64,000 bases of DNA, from NCBI RefSeq assembly GCF_029813775.1, contig NZ_JARVKW010000009.1, positions 124,001 through 188,000 of the forward strand, given 5' to 3'. Positions 23,756 to 32,410 of this stretch are shown piece after piece. The position numbers and the translations under genes are program-made. Position 1 is the first letter of the stretch; every line of letters starts with the position of its first letter. Source of the stretch: Streptomyces sp. DH24 (lineage in GTDB: Bacteria; Actinomycetota; Actinomycetes; Streptomycetales; Streptomycetaceae). The notes below the pieces were generated by a model, which saw nothing but the letters and a program-made list of their open reading frames with translations, was not told the origin of the DNA and searched no databases.

Positions 23756-24286
23756 TTACTCGGCACCGCCCTGCTCTGCCTGCTTGGCACGAAGGGCGTC
23801 CACGGTGCGGACGAGCTTCGACGGGAGAGCCTGGAAGAGCGCGGCAGCCTGGGACTGCTTGCCCTTCATGGCACCCGCCAGCTTGGAGAGCAGAACCTCG
23901 CGGGACTCGAGGTCCGCAAGCTTCTTGATCTCGTCGGCGGACAGCGCCTTGCCGTCAAGGACACCGCCCTTGATGACGAGATTCGGGTTGTCCTTGGCGA
24001 AGTCGCGCAGACCCTTCGCCGACTCCACCGGGTCACCGGTGATGAAGGCGACAGCCGTCGGACCATTGAACTGGTCGTCCAGCGTCGTGATCCCGGCCTC
24101 GTTGGCCGCAATCTTGGTCAGCGTGTTCTTCACCACGGCGTACTGGGCGTTCTCACCGAGCGACCGGCGCAGCTGCTTGAGCTGCGCCACGGTGAGACCG
24201 CGGTACTCGGTCAGCACGGCGGCGTTGGAGCTGCGGAACTTGTCCGTCAGCTCGGCAACCGCGGCGGACTTGTCGGGCCTCGCCAT
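23756..24286 (-). CDS. rplJ: 50S ribosomal protein L10
   Basis: 176 residues from ATG at 24286 ([20 protein letters not shown]). [18 protein letters not shown] and [11 protein letters not shown] are typical of L10. It anchors L7/L12 dimers on 23S rRNA through its C-terminal helix. Upstream in-frame residues to 24562 lack coding character and lie in the regulatory leader. Confidence 0.99.
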   Translation of the reverse strand: MARPDKSAAVAELTDKFRSSNAAVLTEYRGLTVAQLKQLRRSLGENAQYAVVKNTLTKIAANEAGITTLDDQFNGPTAVAFITGDPVESAKGLRDFAKDNPNLVIKGGVLDGKALSADEIKKLADLESREVLLSKLAGAMKGKQSQAAALFQALPSKLVRTVDALRAKQAEQGGAE

Positions 24287-24750
24287 AGAGCCTCGGCCTC
24301 CTTCCGGGTGATTCGGACCGCGCGGACCCGAAGGAGGACTGAGGGAAAACGAAACGCCCCGGCGCAGGCGCACGGGGCGGACTCGACCGGGCGCACGCAC
24401 GCTTTCACGAGCGCACTCCGGGAGTTCTTCCACAGTCACCTGCGCGGGTCGTCCGCAGTTCAGCGGATCCTTCGGCCACCGCGCCCTCTGACGAGCGCAC
24501 GGCAACGACCAGCGGTCTTTGGCTTCGTTAGGAGAGTACGTGACCGCATCGCTGTCAAGCAAATCCGCTCCAACGGCGCCTCTGGGCGCCGCCGCACCCT
24601 CCCGCCCGCCGGCGGGCCACCCGGCACGTCACGAACGGCGCAGAACGCCCCCGCAGGGCCGCGAACCCGGATACCGGTGAAGCGGGGAAAGGGAACGGGC
24701 CCCGCACCCGAAGGTGCGGGGCCCGTCGTCCGACGAGGTGAGCCTCAGGC
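24287..24750 (-). promoter_or_regulatory. rplJL leader and promoter region (464 bases without a gene)
   Basis: Only regulatory signals are visible. The rplKA terminator lies at 24695-24726. Further in, a perfect TTGACA (24553-24558, minus strand) is 17 bases from a weaker TCTCCT (24530-24535). The resulting leader of about 240 nt is where L10-L12 autogenous control is known in bacteria, but I could not fold it to identify the binding site. Confidence 0.5.
24695..24726 (-). terminator. Terminator of the rplK-rplA operon
   Basis: A perfect 14-bp stem ACGGGCCCCGCACC / GGTGCGGGGCCCGT has a CGAA tetraloop and lies 25 bases past the rplA stop. Confidence 0.85.
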
Positions 24751-25476
24751 TCAGACCGCGGCCGGGTCCTCCTCGACGAGGAGGTTGCGGGTGCGGTTCG
24801 GGTCGAGCGGAATGCCGGGGCCCATCGTGGTGGTGATGGCGGCCTTCTTGATGTAACGACCCTTGGCGGCGGACGGCTTCAGACGGAGGATCTCCTCCAG
24901 CGCGGCGCCGTAGTTCTCCACCAGCTTGGTGTCGTCGAAGGACACCTTGCCGATGATGAAGTGCAGGTTCGAGTGCTTGTCGACGCGGAACTCGATCTTG
25001 CCGCCCTTGATGTCGTTGACGGCCTTGGTGACGTCCGGCGTCACGGTGCCCGTCTTCGGGTTCGGCATCAGACCACGCGGACCGAGCACGCGGCCGAGGC
25101 GGCCGACCTTGCCCATGAGGTCCGGGGTGGCGACAACGGCGTCGAAGTCCAGACGGCCCTTCGACACCTCGTCGATCAGCTCGTCGGCGCCGACGATGTC
25201 GGCGCCCGCGGCACGCGCGGCCTCGGCACGGTCACCGGTCGCGAAGACCAGGACCCGGGCGGTCTTACCGGTGCCGTGCGGAAGGTTCACGGTGCCACGG
25301 ACCATCTGGTCGGCCTTGCGCGGGTCGACACCCAGACGGAAGGCGACCTCGACGGTGCCGTCGAACTTGGTCGTGGAGGTCTCCTTGGCCAGACGGACGG
25401 CCTCGAGCGGGGCGTACAGCTTCTCCCGGTCGATCTTGGCGTCCGCAGCGCGAAGGGACTTGCTGCGCTTGCTCAC
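24751..25476 (-). CDS. rplA: 50S ribosomal protein L1
   Basis: 241 residues starting [16 protein letters not shown] from GTG at 25476. The [19 protein letters not shown] segment is the L1 signature. L1 binds 23S rRNA at the E-site stalk and in many bacteria represses its own operon. It lies 80 bases after rplK in one operon. Confidence 0.99.
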   Translation of the reverse strand: MSKRSKSLRAADAKIDREKLYAPLEAVRLAKETSTTKFDGTVEVAFRLGVDPRKADQMVRGTVNLPHGTGKTARVLVFATGDRAEAARAAGADIVGADELIDEVSKGRLDFDAVVATPDLMGKVGRLGRVLGPRGLMPNPKTGTVTPDVTKAVNDIKGGKIEFRVDKHSNLHFIIGKVSFDDTKLVENYGAALEEILRLKPSAAKGRYIKKAAITTTMGPGIPLDPNRTRNLLVEEDPAAV

Positions 25477-25556
25477 TACTGCTCCTGTGGATTCTTAGGA
25501 GTCGTGGTCCGGGCCGAGCAGGCCCTTCCACACTTCTGCTTGGTGACGGGGTGAGG

Positions 25557-25991
25557 TCAGCCCTCGACCGTGACGCCCATGGAACGGGCGGTGCCGGCGA
25601 TGATCTTCTCGGCGGCGTCCAGGTCGTTGGCGTTGAGGTCGGGCATCTTGGTGGTGGCGATCTCGCGGACCTGGTCGCGCGTGATCTTCGCGACCTTGGT
25701 CTTGTGCGGCTCGCCGGAGCCCTTCTCCACACCCGCGGCCTTGAGGATCATCTTGGCGGCCGGCGGCGTCTTGGTGATGAAGGTGAAGGAACGGTCCTCG
25801 TAGACCGTGATCTCCACCGGGATCACCCAGCCACGCTGCGACTCGGTCGCGGCGTTGTACGCCTTGCAGAACTCCATGATGTTCACGCCGTGCTGGCCCA
25901 GCGCGGGGCCGACCGGCGGAGCCGGGTTGGCGGCACCGGCCTGGATCTGGAGCTTGATGAGCCCCGTGACCTTCTTCTTCTTGGGAGGCAT
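25557..25991 (-). CDS. rplK: 50S ribosomal protein L11
   Basis: 144 residues. [38 protein letters not shown] and the C-terminal RNA-binding domain are intact. L11 forms the GTPase-associated centre and is the target region of thiopeptides such as thiostrepton, and it is needed for stringent-response activation of RelA. A 21-bp palindrome lies 40-60 bases upstream of the start. Confidence 0.99.
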   Translation of the reverse strand: MPPKKKKVTGLIKLQIQAGAANPAPPVGPALGQHGVNIMEFCKAYNAATESQRGWVIPVEITVYEDRSFTFITKTPPAAKMILKAAGVEKGSGEPHKTKVAKITRDQVREIATTKMPDLNANDLDAAEKIIAGTARSMGVTVEG

Positions 25992-26030
25992 GTGCTCTCT
26001 CCGGGTCCTAGTGAGAGTTTTTCCGCCTAC

Positions 26031-26051
26031 CCGTCCGGATCATCCGGACGG
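26031..26051. promoter_or_regulatory. 21-bp perfect palindrome in the rplK leader
   Basis: Arms CCGTCCGGAT and ATCCGGACGG flank a single C, 40-60 bases upstream of the rplK start. It could be a DNA operator or, as RNA, a 9-bp hairpin with a 3-base loop. I cannot link it to a known regulator. Confidence 0.5.
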
Positions 26052-26097
26052 AGGCATACCGCACAACGATAACGGGTATCCATGCGCGGCTAAAAAC

Positions 26098-26140
26098 CGA
26101 GCAGGTCAGACCGGCTGCGAGAGCCTGCCTGACCTACTCG
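26098..26140 (-). terminator. Intrinsic terminator of secE-nusG
   Basis: A 12-bp stem with one mismatch (26098-26109 with 26129-26140) and a smaller inner GGC/GCC pair is followed on the minus strand by a run of five Ts. It lies 23 bases past the nusG stop. Confidence 0.75.
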
Positions 26141-26162
26141 GAAGCGGTGAGTCCGGAAGACG

Positions 26163-27002
26163 TCAGTTCTTCTGGATCTGGTCGAAGGACAGCTCGACCG
26201 GGGTCTCGCGGCCGAAGATCTCGACGAGACCCTTGACCTTCTTCGAGTCCGGGTTGATCTCGTTGATGGTCGCCTGCAGCGTGGCGAACGGGCCGTCGGT
26301 GACGGTGACCGAGTCGCCCACCTCGAAGTCCAGCACCTGGACCTCGACCTTGCGCTGCGGAGCAGGCTTGCCCTCGGCCTCGGCGGCCTCGCGGGCGGCC
26401 TTCTCCTCCGCCTCCGGCGCGAGCATCTTGACGATCTCGTCCAGGGTCAGCGGGTACGGGTCGTAGGCGTTGCCCACGAAGCCGGTGACGCCGGGGGTGT
26501 TGCGGACGACGCCCCAGGACTCGTTCGTCAGGTCCATGCGGACGAGGACGTAGCCCGGGAGCTTGTTCTGCTTGATGGTCTTGCGGTCGCCGTTCTTGAT
26601 CTGGACGACCTCTTCCTGCGGCACCTCGGCCTGGAAGATGTAGTCCTCGACGTTCAGCGAGACGGCGCGCTGCTCCAGGTTCGTCTTCACGCGGTTCTCG
26701 TAACCGGCGTACGTGTGGATGACGTACCACTCGCCGGGCAGGACCCGCAGTTCGTCGCGGAGCTTCTCGACCGGGTCGCGCTCGTCCTCGGGCTCGGCCT
26801 CGGACTCCTCTTCGGCGGCCTCGGCGGCGGCCTCGTCGGCCTCTTCGGTCTCGGCCTCGGCGGGCTCGTCCGCGACGGCGTCGGCAGCCTCGACCTCCGC
26901 GGAGGCCTCGGTGTCCTCGCTGTCCGCGCCCTCGACGGCGTCGAGCTCGTCCTCGACGGACTCGACAGGCTCGATGGCGTCGTTCACGTTCGGGTCAGAC
27001 AC
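26163..27002 (-). CDS. nusG: Transcription termination/antitermination factor NusG
   Basis: 279 residues from GTG at 27002. The first 95 residues are an acidic Glu/Ala/Asp-rich extension typical of actinobacterial NusG. The NGN domain follows ([30 protein letters not shown]), then a KOW domain ([19 protein letters not shown]). NusG binds the polymerase clamp and couples transcription to Rho or the ribosome. It is 80 bases downstream of secE, with a hairpin in the gap. Confidence 0.98.
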   Translation of the reverse strand: MSDPNVNDAIEPVESVEDELDAVEGADSEDTEASAEVEAADAVADEPAEAETEEADEAAAEAAEEESEAEPEDERDPVEKLRDELRVLPGEWYVIHTYAGYENRVKTNLEQRAVSLNVEDYIFQAEVPQEEVVQIKNGDRKTIKQNKLPGYVLVRMDLTNESWGVVRNTPGVTGFVGNAYDPYPLTLDEIVKMLAPEAEEKAAREAAEAEGKPAPQRKVEVQVLDFEVGDSVTVTDGPFATLQATINEINPDSKKVKGLVEIFGRETPVELSFDQIQKN

Positions 27003-27040
27003 GGTGGCTGCTTCTTCCTGGATACATAGGGGTGGAACAT

Positions 27041-27075
27041 GCGAAAGGAGCGCCGGGTACCTCGGCGCTCTTCGC
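27041..27075 (-). terminator. Hairpin between secE and nusG
   Basis: A core stem GAGCGCCG / CGGCGCTC (27048-27055, 27063-27070) is extended by GCGAA / TTCGC with a 2-base bulge. It lies just past the secE stop and is probably a partial terminator or RNA-stabilising hairpin. Confidence 0.5.
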
Positions 27076-27082
27076 TGGGCAC

Positions 27083-27370
27083 TCAGCCGAAGACGTACTT
27101 GGCTGCGTTGCTGAGCCCATAGTCAATCACGGTCACCAGGCCGATCATGATGACCACGAAGATGATCACCACGGTCGTGTACGTCGTGAGCTGGTTGCGA
27201 GTCGGCCAGACGACCTTGCGGAGTTCCGCGACGATCTGGCGGTAGAAGAGCGCCAGGCGCTTCAGGGGGCCCTTCTTGGCCCGCTTGCCGCCCTTGCGGG
27301 ACTTCTTCTTGGAGTCCGGCGCCTCGTCCTGGGCATCAGGCATGTCGATGGAGCCCACGGCGTCCGTCAC
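27083..27370 (-). CDS. secE: Preprotein translocase subunit SecE
   Basis: 95 residues. A charged Lys-rich N-terminal half precedes the family motif ([20 protein letters not shown]) and one transmembrane helix ([21 protein letters not shown]). This is the single-helix SecE form of the SecYEG channel. Position between tRNA-Trp and nusG is conserved across actinobacteria. Confidence 0.98.
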   Translation of the reverse strand: MTDAVGSIDMPDAQDEAPDSKKKSRKGGKRAKKGPLKRLALFYRQIVAELRKVVWPTRNQLTTYTTVVIIFVVIMIGLVTVIDYGLSNAAKYVFG

Positions 27371-27478
27371 TCGTCCTCACCTGATTCCGGGTCGTGGCCG
27401 TGCCGCGCCCGGTCTGAGCCGCACGGCGGTGCATTGCTGTACGTACATGCGCACACATCCTGGCGAAGGTGTGTGTAG

Positions 27479-27551
27479 CAGGGCCGGAGGGACTTGAACC
27501 CCCAACCGCTGGTTTTGGAGACCAGTGCTCTACCAATTGAGCTACGACCCT
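27479..27551 (-). tRNA. tRNA-Trp (CCA)
   Basis: 73 bases without an encoded CCA end. The acceptor stem pairs AGGGTCG with CGGCCCT, discriminator base G. The anticodon arm CTGGT-CTCCAAA-ACCAG gives anticodon CCA. The T arm GGTTCAAGTCC is canonical. It lies 108 bases upstream of secE in the same direction. Confidence 0.97.
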
Positions 27552-27857
27552 TTGTGTGTCCACCAACGTACCGCATACACCCGGATGCTTGGTGTGCACC
27601 GGATGAGCGCGACCCGCTGAAGGCCAACGAGGTGAGAGTGTACGTGTTCCGGGGCCGGGCGTCGAACAGAAAGCGGCGGCGCGGCCCCTCGAACGGGCCC
27701 GGCGGGCCGCAGGTTGGCGGAAGATCGCCCTGTGCGCGAGGGTGGGCCGCGGTGAACACGCGGTGGATACGGACTGATGTTCCGGCCTTTGCCCGGTCCT
27801 GTTCAGTCTGTGAAACCCCCGTGCCGCTGGAGTTTCCGGTCTGAAACGATGGGCCCC
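27552..27857. promoter_or_regulatory. Divergent tRNA-Trp / aspC control region (306 bases without a gene)
   Basis: On the minus strand TTCGAC (27661-27666) is 18 bases from TACACT (27637-27642), a plausible vegetative promoter for tRNA-Trp and possibly secE-nusG. I see no clear plus-strand promoter or ribosome-binding site for aspC. Confidence 0.45.
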
Positions 27858-29084
27858 ATGAGCGCTGCAACCCCTCCCACCGAGCGCCGGGTCTCCGCCC
27901 GAGTCGGCGCGATCTCCGAGTCCGCCACCCTCGCCGTGGACGCCAAGGCCAAGGCCCTCAAGGCCGCCGGGCGTCCGGTGATCGGCTTCGGCGCCGGTGA
28001 GCCCGACTTCCCGACCCCGGACTACATCGTCGAGGCCGCGATCGAGGCCTGCAAGAACCCGAAGTACCACCGCTACACGCCGGCCGGCGGTCTGCCCGAG
28101 CTGAAGGCCGCGATCGCCGCGAAGACGCTGCGCGACTCCGGCTACGAGGTGGACCCGTCCCAGATCCTGGTGACCAACGGCGGCAAGCAGGCGATCTACG
28201 AGGCGTTCGCCGCGATCCTCGACCCGGGCGACGAGGTCATCGTCCCGGCCCCGTACTGGACGACGTACCCCGAGTCGATCCGGCTCGCCGGCGGTGTCCC
28301 CGTGGAGGTCGTCGCCGACGAGACCACCGGCTACCGGGTGTCGGTGGAGCAGCTGGAGGCCGCCCGCACCGAGAAGACCAAGGTCGTCCTGTTCGTCTCG
28401 CCGTCGAACCCGACCGGCGCCGTCTACAGCCGGGCCGACGCCGAGGCGATCGGCCGCTGGGCCGTCGAGCACGGGCTGTGGGTGCTGACCGACGAGATCT
28501 ACGAGCACCTCGTGTACGGCGACGCCACCTTCACGTCGCTGCCCGCGCTCCTGCCCGAGCTGCGCGACAAGTGCGTCGTCGTCAACGGTGTCGCCAAGAC
28601 GTACGCCATGACCGGCTGGCGCGTCGGCTGGATCATCGGCCCCAAGGACGTCGTCAAGGCCGCGACGAACCTCCAGTCGCACGCCACGTCCAACGTCTCC
28701 AACGTCGCCCAGGCCGCGGCCCTCGCCGCCGTGTCCGGCGACCTGGACGCCGTCGCGACGATGCGGGAGGCCTTCGACCGGCGCCGCAGGACCATCGTGC
28801 GGATGCTCAACGAGATCGACGGCGTGGTCTGCCCGGAGCCGGAGGGGGCGTTCTACGCGTACCCGTCGGTCAAGGAGCTGCTCGGCAAGGAGATCCGCGG
28901 CAAGCGTCCGCGGGACACGGTCGAGCTGGCCGCGCTGATCCTCGAAGAGGTCGAGGTCGCGGTCGTTCCCGGTGAGGCGTTCGGTACGCCCGGGTACCTG
29001 CGGCTGTCGTACGCGCTCGGGGACGAGGACCTCGTCGAGGGCGTGAGCCGTATCCAGAAGCTGCTGGCGGAGGCCCGGGACTGA
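27858..29084 (+). CDS. aspC: Aspartate aminotransferase (PLP class I)
   Basis: 408 residues from ATG at 27858. An ATG three codons earlier (27849) is also possible, and neither has a clear ribosome-binding site. It interconverts aspartate and 2-oxoglutarate with oxaloacetate and glutamate. [24 protein letters not shown] and [17 protein letters not shown] are fold-type I motifs, with Lys247 as the pyridoxal phosphate Schiff-base residue and an Arg near LRLSYA for the substrate carboxylate. Prephenate or other amino-acceptor activity is possible in this subgroup. Confidence 0.95.
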   Translation: MSAATPPTERRVSARVGAISESATLAVDAKAKALKAAGRPVIGFGAGEPDFPTPDYIVEAAIEACKNPKYHRYTPAGGLPELKAAIAAKTLRDSGYEVDPSQILVTNGGKQAIYEAFAAILDPGDEVIVPAPYWTTYPESIRLAGGVPVEVVADETTGYRVSVEQLEAARTEKTKVVLFVSPSNPTGAVYSRADAEAIGRWAVEHGLWVLTDEIYEHLVYGDATFTSLPALLPELRDKCVVVNGVAKTYAMTGWRVGWIIGPKDVVKAATNLQSHATSNVSNVAQAAALAAVSGDLDAVATMREAFDRRRRTIVRMLNEIDGVVCPEPEGAFYAYPSVKELLGKEIRGKRPRDTVELAALILEEVEVAVVPGEAFGTPGYLRLSYALGDEDLVEGVSRIQKLLAEARD

Positions 29085-29099
29085 CGTCCGCCTCCCGCC

Positions 29100-29135
29100 A
29101 TGGGACCACCTCCGAATCCTCGGAGGTGGTCCCAT
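29100..29135 (+). terminator. Terminator downstream of aspC
   Basis: A perfect 16-bp stem (29100-29115 with 29120-29135) has an ATCC loop, followed by a T-containing stretch. It lies 16 bases past the stop. Confidence 0.9.
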
Positions 29136-29208
29136 TCGTTTGTGCGAGCAAGACCACTAACGGGGAAACCGCTACCGGGACGGCGGACACGTACGGCAGG
29201 ATCCTGGA

Positions 29209-30240
29209 ATGGAGCGTGTACGTGATCTCTCTGAGCTGCCGAAGGCCCATCTGCACCTGCACTTCACCGGATCGATGCGGCCGGGGACGGTGCTGGAGCT
29301 GGCCGACAAGTACGGCGTCCGTCTGCCGGACACGCTGAGCGAGGCCCTGAAGAGTGGCGAGCCGCCGCAGCTGCGGGCGACGGACGAGCGGGGCTGGTTC
29401 CGCTTCCAGCGGCTGTACGACGCGGCGCGCTCGTGCCTGCGGGAGCCGGAGGACATCCAGCGGCTGGTGCGGGAGGCCGCCGAGGAGGATCTGCGGGACG
29501 GCTCCCGGTGGCTGGAGATCCAGGTCGACCCGACGTCGTACGCGCCGCGGCTGGGTGGGCTGGTCTCGGCGCTGGAGATCATCCTGGACGCGGTGGAGAC
29601 CGCGGCGCGGGACACGGGGCTCGGGATGCGGGTGCTCGTGGCCGCGAACCGCATGAAACATCCGCTGGACGCGCGGACGCTGGCGCGGCTGGCGGTGCGG
29701 TACGCGGACCGGGGCGTCATCGGCTTCGGGCTCTCCAACGACGAGCGGCGCGGGATGGCGCGGGACTTCGACCGGGCGTTCGCGATCGCGCGCGAGGGCG
29801 GGCTGCTGTCGGCGCCGCACGGGGGTGAGCTGAGCGGGCCGGCGTCCGTGCGGGACTGTCTGGACGACCTGGGGGCGCATCGGATCGGGCACGGGGTGCG
29901 GGCGGCGGATGATCCGCGACTGCTGAAGCGGCTGGCGGACCGGGGCGTGACGTGCGAGGTGTGTCCGGCGTCGAACGTGGCGCTGGGGGTGTACGAGAAG
30001 CCGGAGGACGTGCCGTTGCGGCGGCTGTTCGAGGCGGGTGTGCCGTTGGCGCTGGGCGCGGACGATCCGCTGCTGTTCGGCTCGCGTCTGGCGGCGCAGT
30101 ACGAGATGGCCCGGCAGCATCACGGCTTCTCGGACGCGGAACTGGCGGAACTGGCCCGCCAGTCGGTACGGGGGTCGGCGGCGCCGGAAGCGGTGAAGGG
30201 GGAGCTGTTGGCGGGGGTGGACGCCTGGCTGACGAGCTGA
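29209..30240 (+). CDS. add: Adenosine deaminase
   Basis: 343 residues. It hydrolyses adenosine to inosine in purine salvage. Zinc ligands His14 and His16 are in KAHLHLHFTGS. HGGELSG carries the catalytic Glu, AHRIGHGV the next His, and GADDPLLFG the paired Asp residues. It follows the aspC terminator by 73 bases, so it is transcribed separately. No close paralogue is visible in the window. Confidence 0.95.
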   Translation: MERVRDLSELPKAHLHLHFTGSMRPGTVLELADKYGVRLPDTLSEALKSGEPPQLRATDERGWFRFQRLYDAARSCLREPEDIQRLVREAAEEDLRDGSRWLEIQVDPTSYAPRLGGLVSALEIILDAVETAARDTGLGMRVLVAANRMKHPLDARTLARLAVRYADRGVIGFGLSNDERRGMARDFDRAFAIAREGGLLSAPHGGELSGPASVRDCLDDLGAHRIGHGVRAADDPRLLKRLADRGVTCEVCPASNVALGVYEKPEDVPLRRLFEAGVPLALGADDPLLFGSRLAAQYEMARQHHGFSDAELAELARQSVRGSAAPEAVKGELLAGVDAWLTS

Positions 30241-30820
30241 GGGGGTGGGGCGGGGCGGCTGGGGGTGCCTCCGGCGGTTGTGCGGGTGCCTGCGGCGGCC
30301 TGTGCGGGTGCGGTGGTGGCGTGCGTTGCGCTGTCGGTTCGGTGGGTGGGTCGGGGCCGCGCCGGGGGGTGTCCGTCCTCGGAACGGCGCGGAATCGGTT
30401 GCTTACATAAGTGCGGGGCGTTGACGCGCCAACCGCTGCGGGCGGACACCCCCCGACACGTCCCCTTCCCGCCGTACGCGACTGCGGGCCGGTGGCCCAT
30501 TCCGCCCCACCCATCCCACGCGGGCAAGCCGCGGGCAGTCGTGCCGCTGGGGCGGCACGGGTGGGCGCGGGCGGCAACCCGAGAGCGCCGGGCCGCGCGA
30601 CCCACCCCGCGGTCACGCCAACGCCGGGCAACCGGACAACGCCGGACAGCCGAGCGGCGGTACAGCCGGGCGGCGGCACGTCGCACGCCGCGGGCATGCG
30701 GGCCGCACGGGTGGGCGCGGGCGGCAACCCCGTAGCGCCGGGCCGCGCGACCCACCCCGCGGGCACCCCGACGCCGGTCGCAAGAGACGCCGGTCACCGT
30801 CACGCCCTCGCGCTACCGCC
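30241..30820. repeat. 580-base intergenic region with a duplicated hairpin element
   Basis: No gene is supported. A segment of about 72 bases at 30555-30626 recurs at 30705-30776, exactly 150 bases later, with a few differences. Each copy can fold, because GGGTGGGCGCGG near its start pairs imperfectly with CCGCGCGACCCACCC. An isolated AT-rich patch (GCTTACATAAGTG, 30400-30412) could be a promoter element. Its function is unknown. Confidence 0.6.
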
Positions 30821-31876
30821 TCACAGGCTCACGCCGACCATCACCGGCTCGTTGACCAGCGTGATCCCGAAGGCCTCGCGGACGCCGGACACCACATCGC
30901 GGGCCAGCGCCAGCAGGTCCTCCGTCGTGGCCCCGCCCCGGTTGGTGAGCGCGAGCGTGTGCTTGGTGGAGATGCGGGCCGGACCGCTGCCGTAGCCCTT
31001 GGTGAAGCCCGCCCTGTCGATGAGCCAGGCCGCGGACGTCTTCGTACGCCCCTCCCCCGCCGGGTAGGCGGGCGGTTCCGCGTCGGCGCCGAGGCGCTCC
31101 TTCACGCGCGCGTGGAACGCGGCGAACTGCTCCGCCGTGAGGATCGGGTTGGTGAAGAAGGACCCGGCCGACCAGGTGTCGTGGTCCTCGGGGTCCAGCA
31201 CCATGCCCTTGCCCGCCCGCAGCTTCAGCACGGTCTCCCGGGCGTCGGCGAGCGGCACCCGGTCGCCGGGCTCCACGCCCAGGGCGCGGGCCGTCTCGGC
31301 GTACTTGATCGGCGCCGACAGCCCGTCCGCGTCCTCCAGCTCGAAGCGGACGCGCAGCACGACGTACCGCTCGGGGTCGGCCTTGAAGCGGCTGTGGCGG
31401 TAGGAGAAGTCGCACTCCTCGTTCCGCAGGGTGACCGTCTCGCCCGACCCGCGGTCGTACGCGATCACCTCGGTGATCGTCGAGGAGACCTCCTGGCCGT
31501 ACGCCCCCACGTTCTGGATGGGGGTCGCGCCCGCCGAGCCCGGGATGCCCGACAGGCATTCGATGCCGGCGAGTCCGGCCTCTACGGTGCGGGCGACGGC
31601 GTCGGTCCACACCTCGCCGGCGGCCAGCTCCAGGCGGGTGCCGGTGAGCTCGACGCCGCGGGTGGCGATGCGCAGGGCGGTGCCCTCGAAGCCCTTGTCG
31701 CCGATGACCAGGTTCGATCCGCCGCCGATGATCAGCAGCGGCGTGCCGGTCGCGTCGGCGTCGCGGACGGCGGCGATCACCTCGGCGTCGGTCGTGGCGG
31801 TGACCAGCCGGGTCGCGGGGCCGCCCAGCCGGAAGGTGGTCAGCGGGCCGAGGGGGGCGTCGTGGAGTTCCTGCAC
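30821..31876 (-). CDS. murB: UDP-N-acetylenolpyruvoylglucosamine reductase
   Basis: 351 residues from GTG at 31876 (MQELHDAPLGPLTTFRLGG). The longer upstream frame is non-coding. It reduces the enolpyruvyl group to lactyl with NADPH to form UDP-MurNAc. FAD-binding motifs LIIGGGSNLVIGDKGFEG and GIPGSAGATPIQNVGAYGQE are present. DTWSAGSFFTNP carries the proton-donor serine. It is the single step of peptidoglycan synthesis in this window. Confidence 0.97.
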   Translation of the reverse strand: MQELHDAPLGPLTTFRLGGPATRLVTATTDAEVIAAVRDADATGTPLLIIGGGSNLVIGDKGFEGTALRIATRGVELTGTRLELAAGEVWTDAVARTVEAGLAGIECLSGIPGSAGATPIQNVGAYGQEVSSTITEVIAYDRGSGETVTLRNEECDFSYRHSRFKADPERYVVLRVRFELEDADGLSAPIKYAETARALGVEPGDRVPLADARETVLKLRAGKGMVLDPEDHDTWSAGSFFTNPILTAEQFAAFHARVKERLGADAEPPAYPAGEGRTKTSAAWLIDRAGFTKGYGSGPARISTKHTLALTNRGGATTEDLLALARDVVSGVREAFGITLVNEPVMVGVSL

Positions 31877-31914
31877 GGGCCCAAGACTACGAGACGGCAC
31901 CGACAGCCCCGGCA

Positions 31915-31959
31915 CGCGCGCGTACGGTCCCGTCGGCGAAGCGGGGCCGTACGCGCGCG
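31915..31959 (-). terminator. Hairpin between the DUF3291 gene and murB
   Basis: A 13-bp perfect stem (CGCGCGCGTACGG with CCGTACGCGCGCG), extendable to 17 with one G-T pair, lies immediately past the DUF3291 stop. It is a likely terminator. Confidence 0.7.
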
Positions 31960-31962
31960 AGG

Positions 31963-32343
31963 TCACGTGAGGCGGCGGATCGCGTCGTCCCAGTCGAGCG
32001 GCAGTTCGTCGCTCCTCACCTGCCAGCTGACGAACTTCGAGTCGCGCATCTGGCCGGACAGGTTCCGCGAGGCCGGTGAGTGGGCTCCGGAGCGGGCGAA
32101 CTCCTTGAGGGCCGCCGGTGACTCCCAGGCGGACAGCGTCCAGAAGGTCCGGCTCAGCGGCTTCGCCCTGAGCGTCGCCCCGTACGCGCCGGGCGCCCGG
32201 CTCACCTGCCGCCACACGGCCGGCGTGCCTACGAGGAACTTCAGCGCCCCCCACAGGGTGCGGGTCTCGAAGCGGGAGGCGAACACGTGGACCTCGACGC
32301 CGGTCGGTGCCGGGTTCGGGGTGGTCCAGGGAAGGGTGGGCAT
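31963..32343 (-). CDS. DUF3291-type dimeric alpha/beta-barrel protein
   Basis: 126 residues. The Trp-rich pattern (TRTLWGALKFLVGTPAVWRQV, RTFWTLSAWESPAALKEFARSG) matches DUF3291, a relative of antibiotic-biosynthesis monooxygenase barrels. No catalytic residues can be assigned. It lies 67 bases downstream of the MFS gene and may share its transcript. Confidence 0.85.
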   Translation of the reverse strand: MPTLPWTTPNPAPTGVEVHVFASRFETRTLWGALKFLVGTPAVWRQVSRAPGAYGATLRAKPLSRTFWTLSAWESPAALKEFARSGAHSPASRNLSGQMRDSKFVSWQVRSDELPLDWDDAIRRLT

Positions 32344-32410
32344 GGCTCCTCCTTCTGGGTTCCTACGGATGTCCCTTTGGTCGGGCGGGCTTGTGCTGGA
32401 TCGTGGGTCG

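Noticed and set aside
24287..24562. N-terminal extension of rplJ to 24562
   Set aside because: The added residues lack coding character and lie in the leader; MARPDKSA is the normal L10 start.
27336..29135. 599-codon minus-strand frame antisense to aspC
   Set aside because: It runs through tRNA-Trp and the aspC gene; no recognisable domain.
31877..32254. N-terminal extension of MurB to 32254
   Set aside because: It is antisense to the DUF3291 gene and unlike MurB; GTG at 31876 begins the conserved protein.
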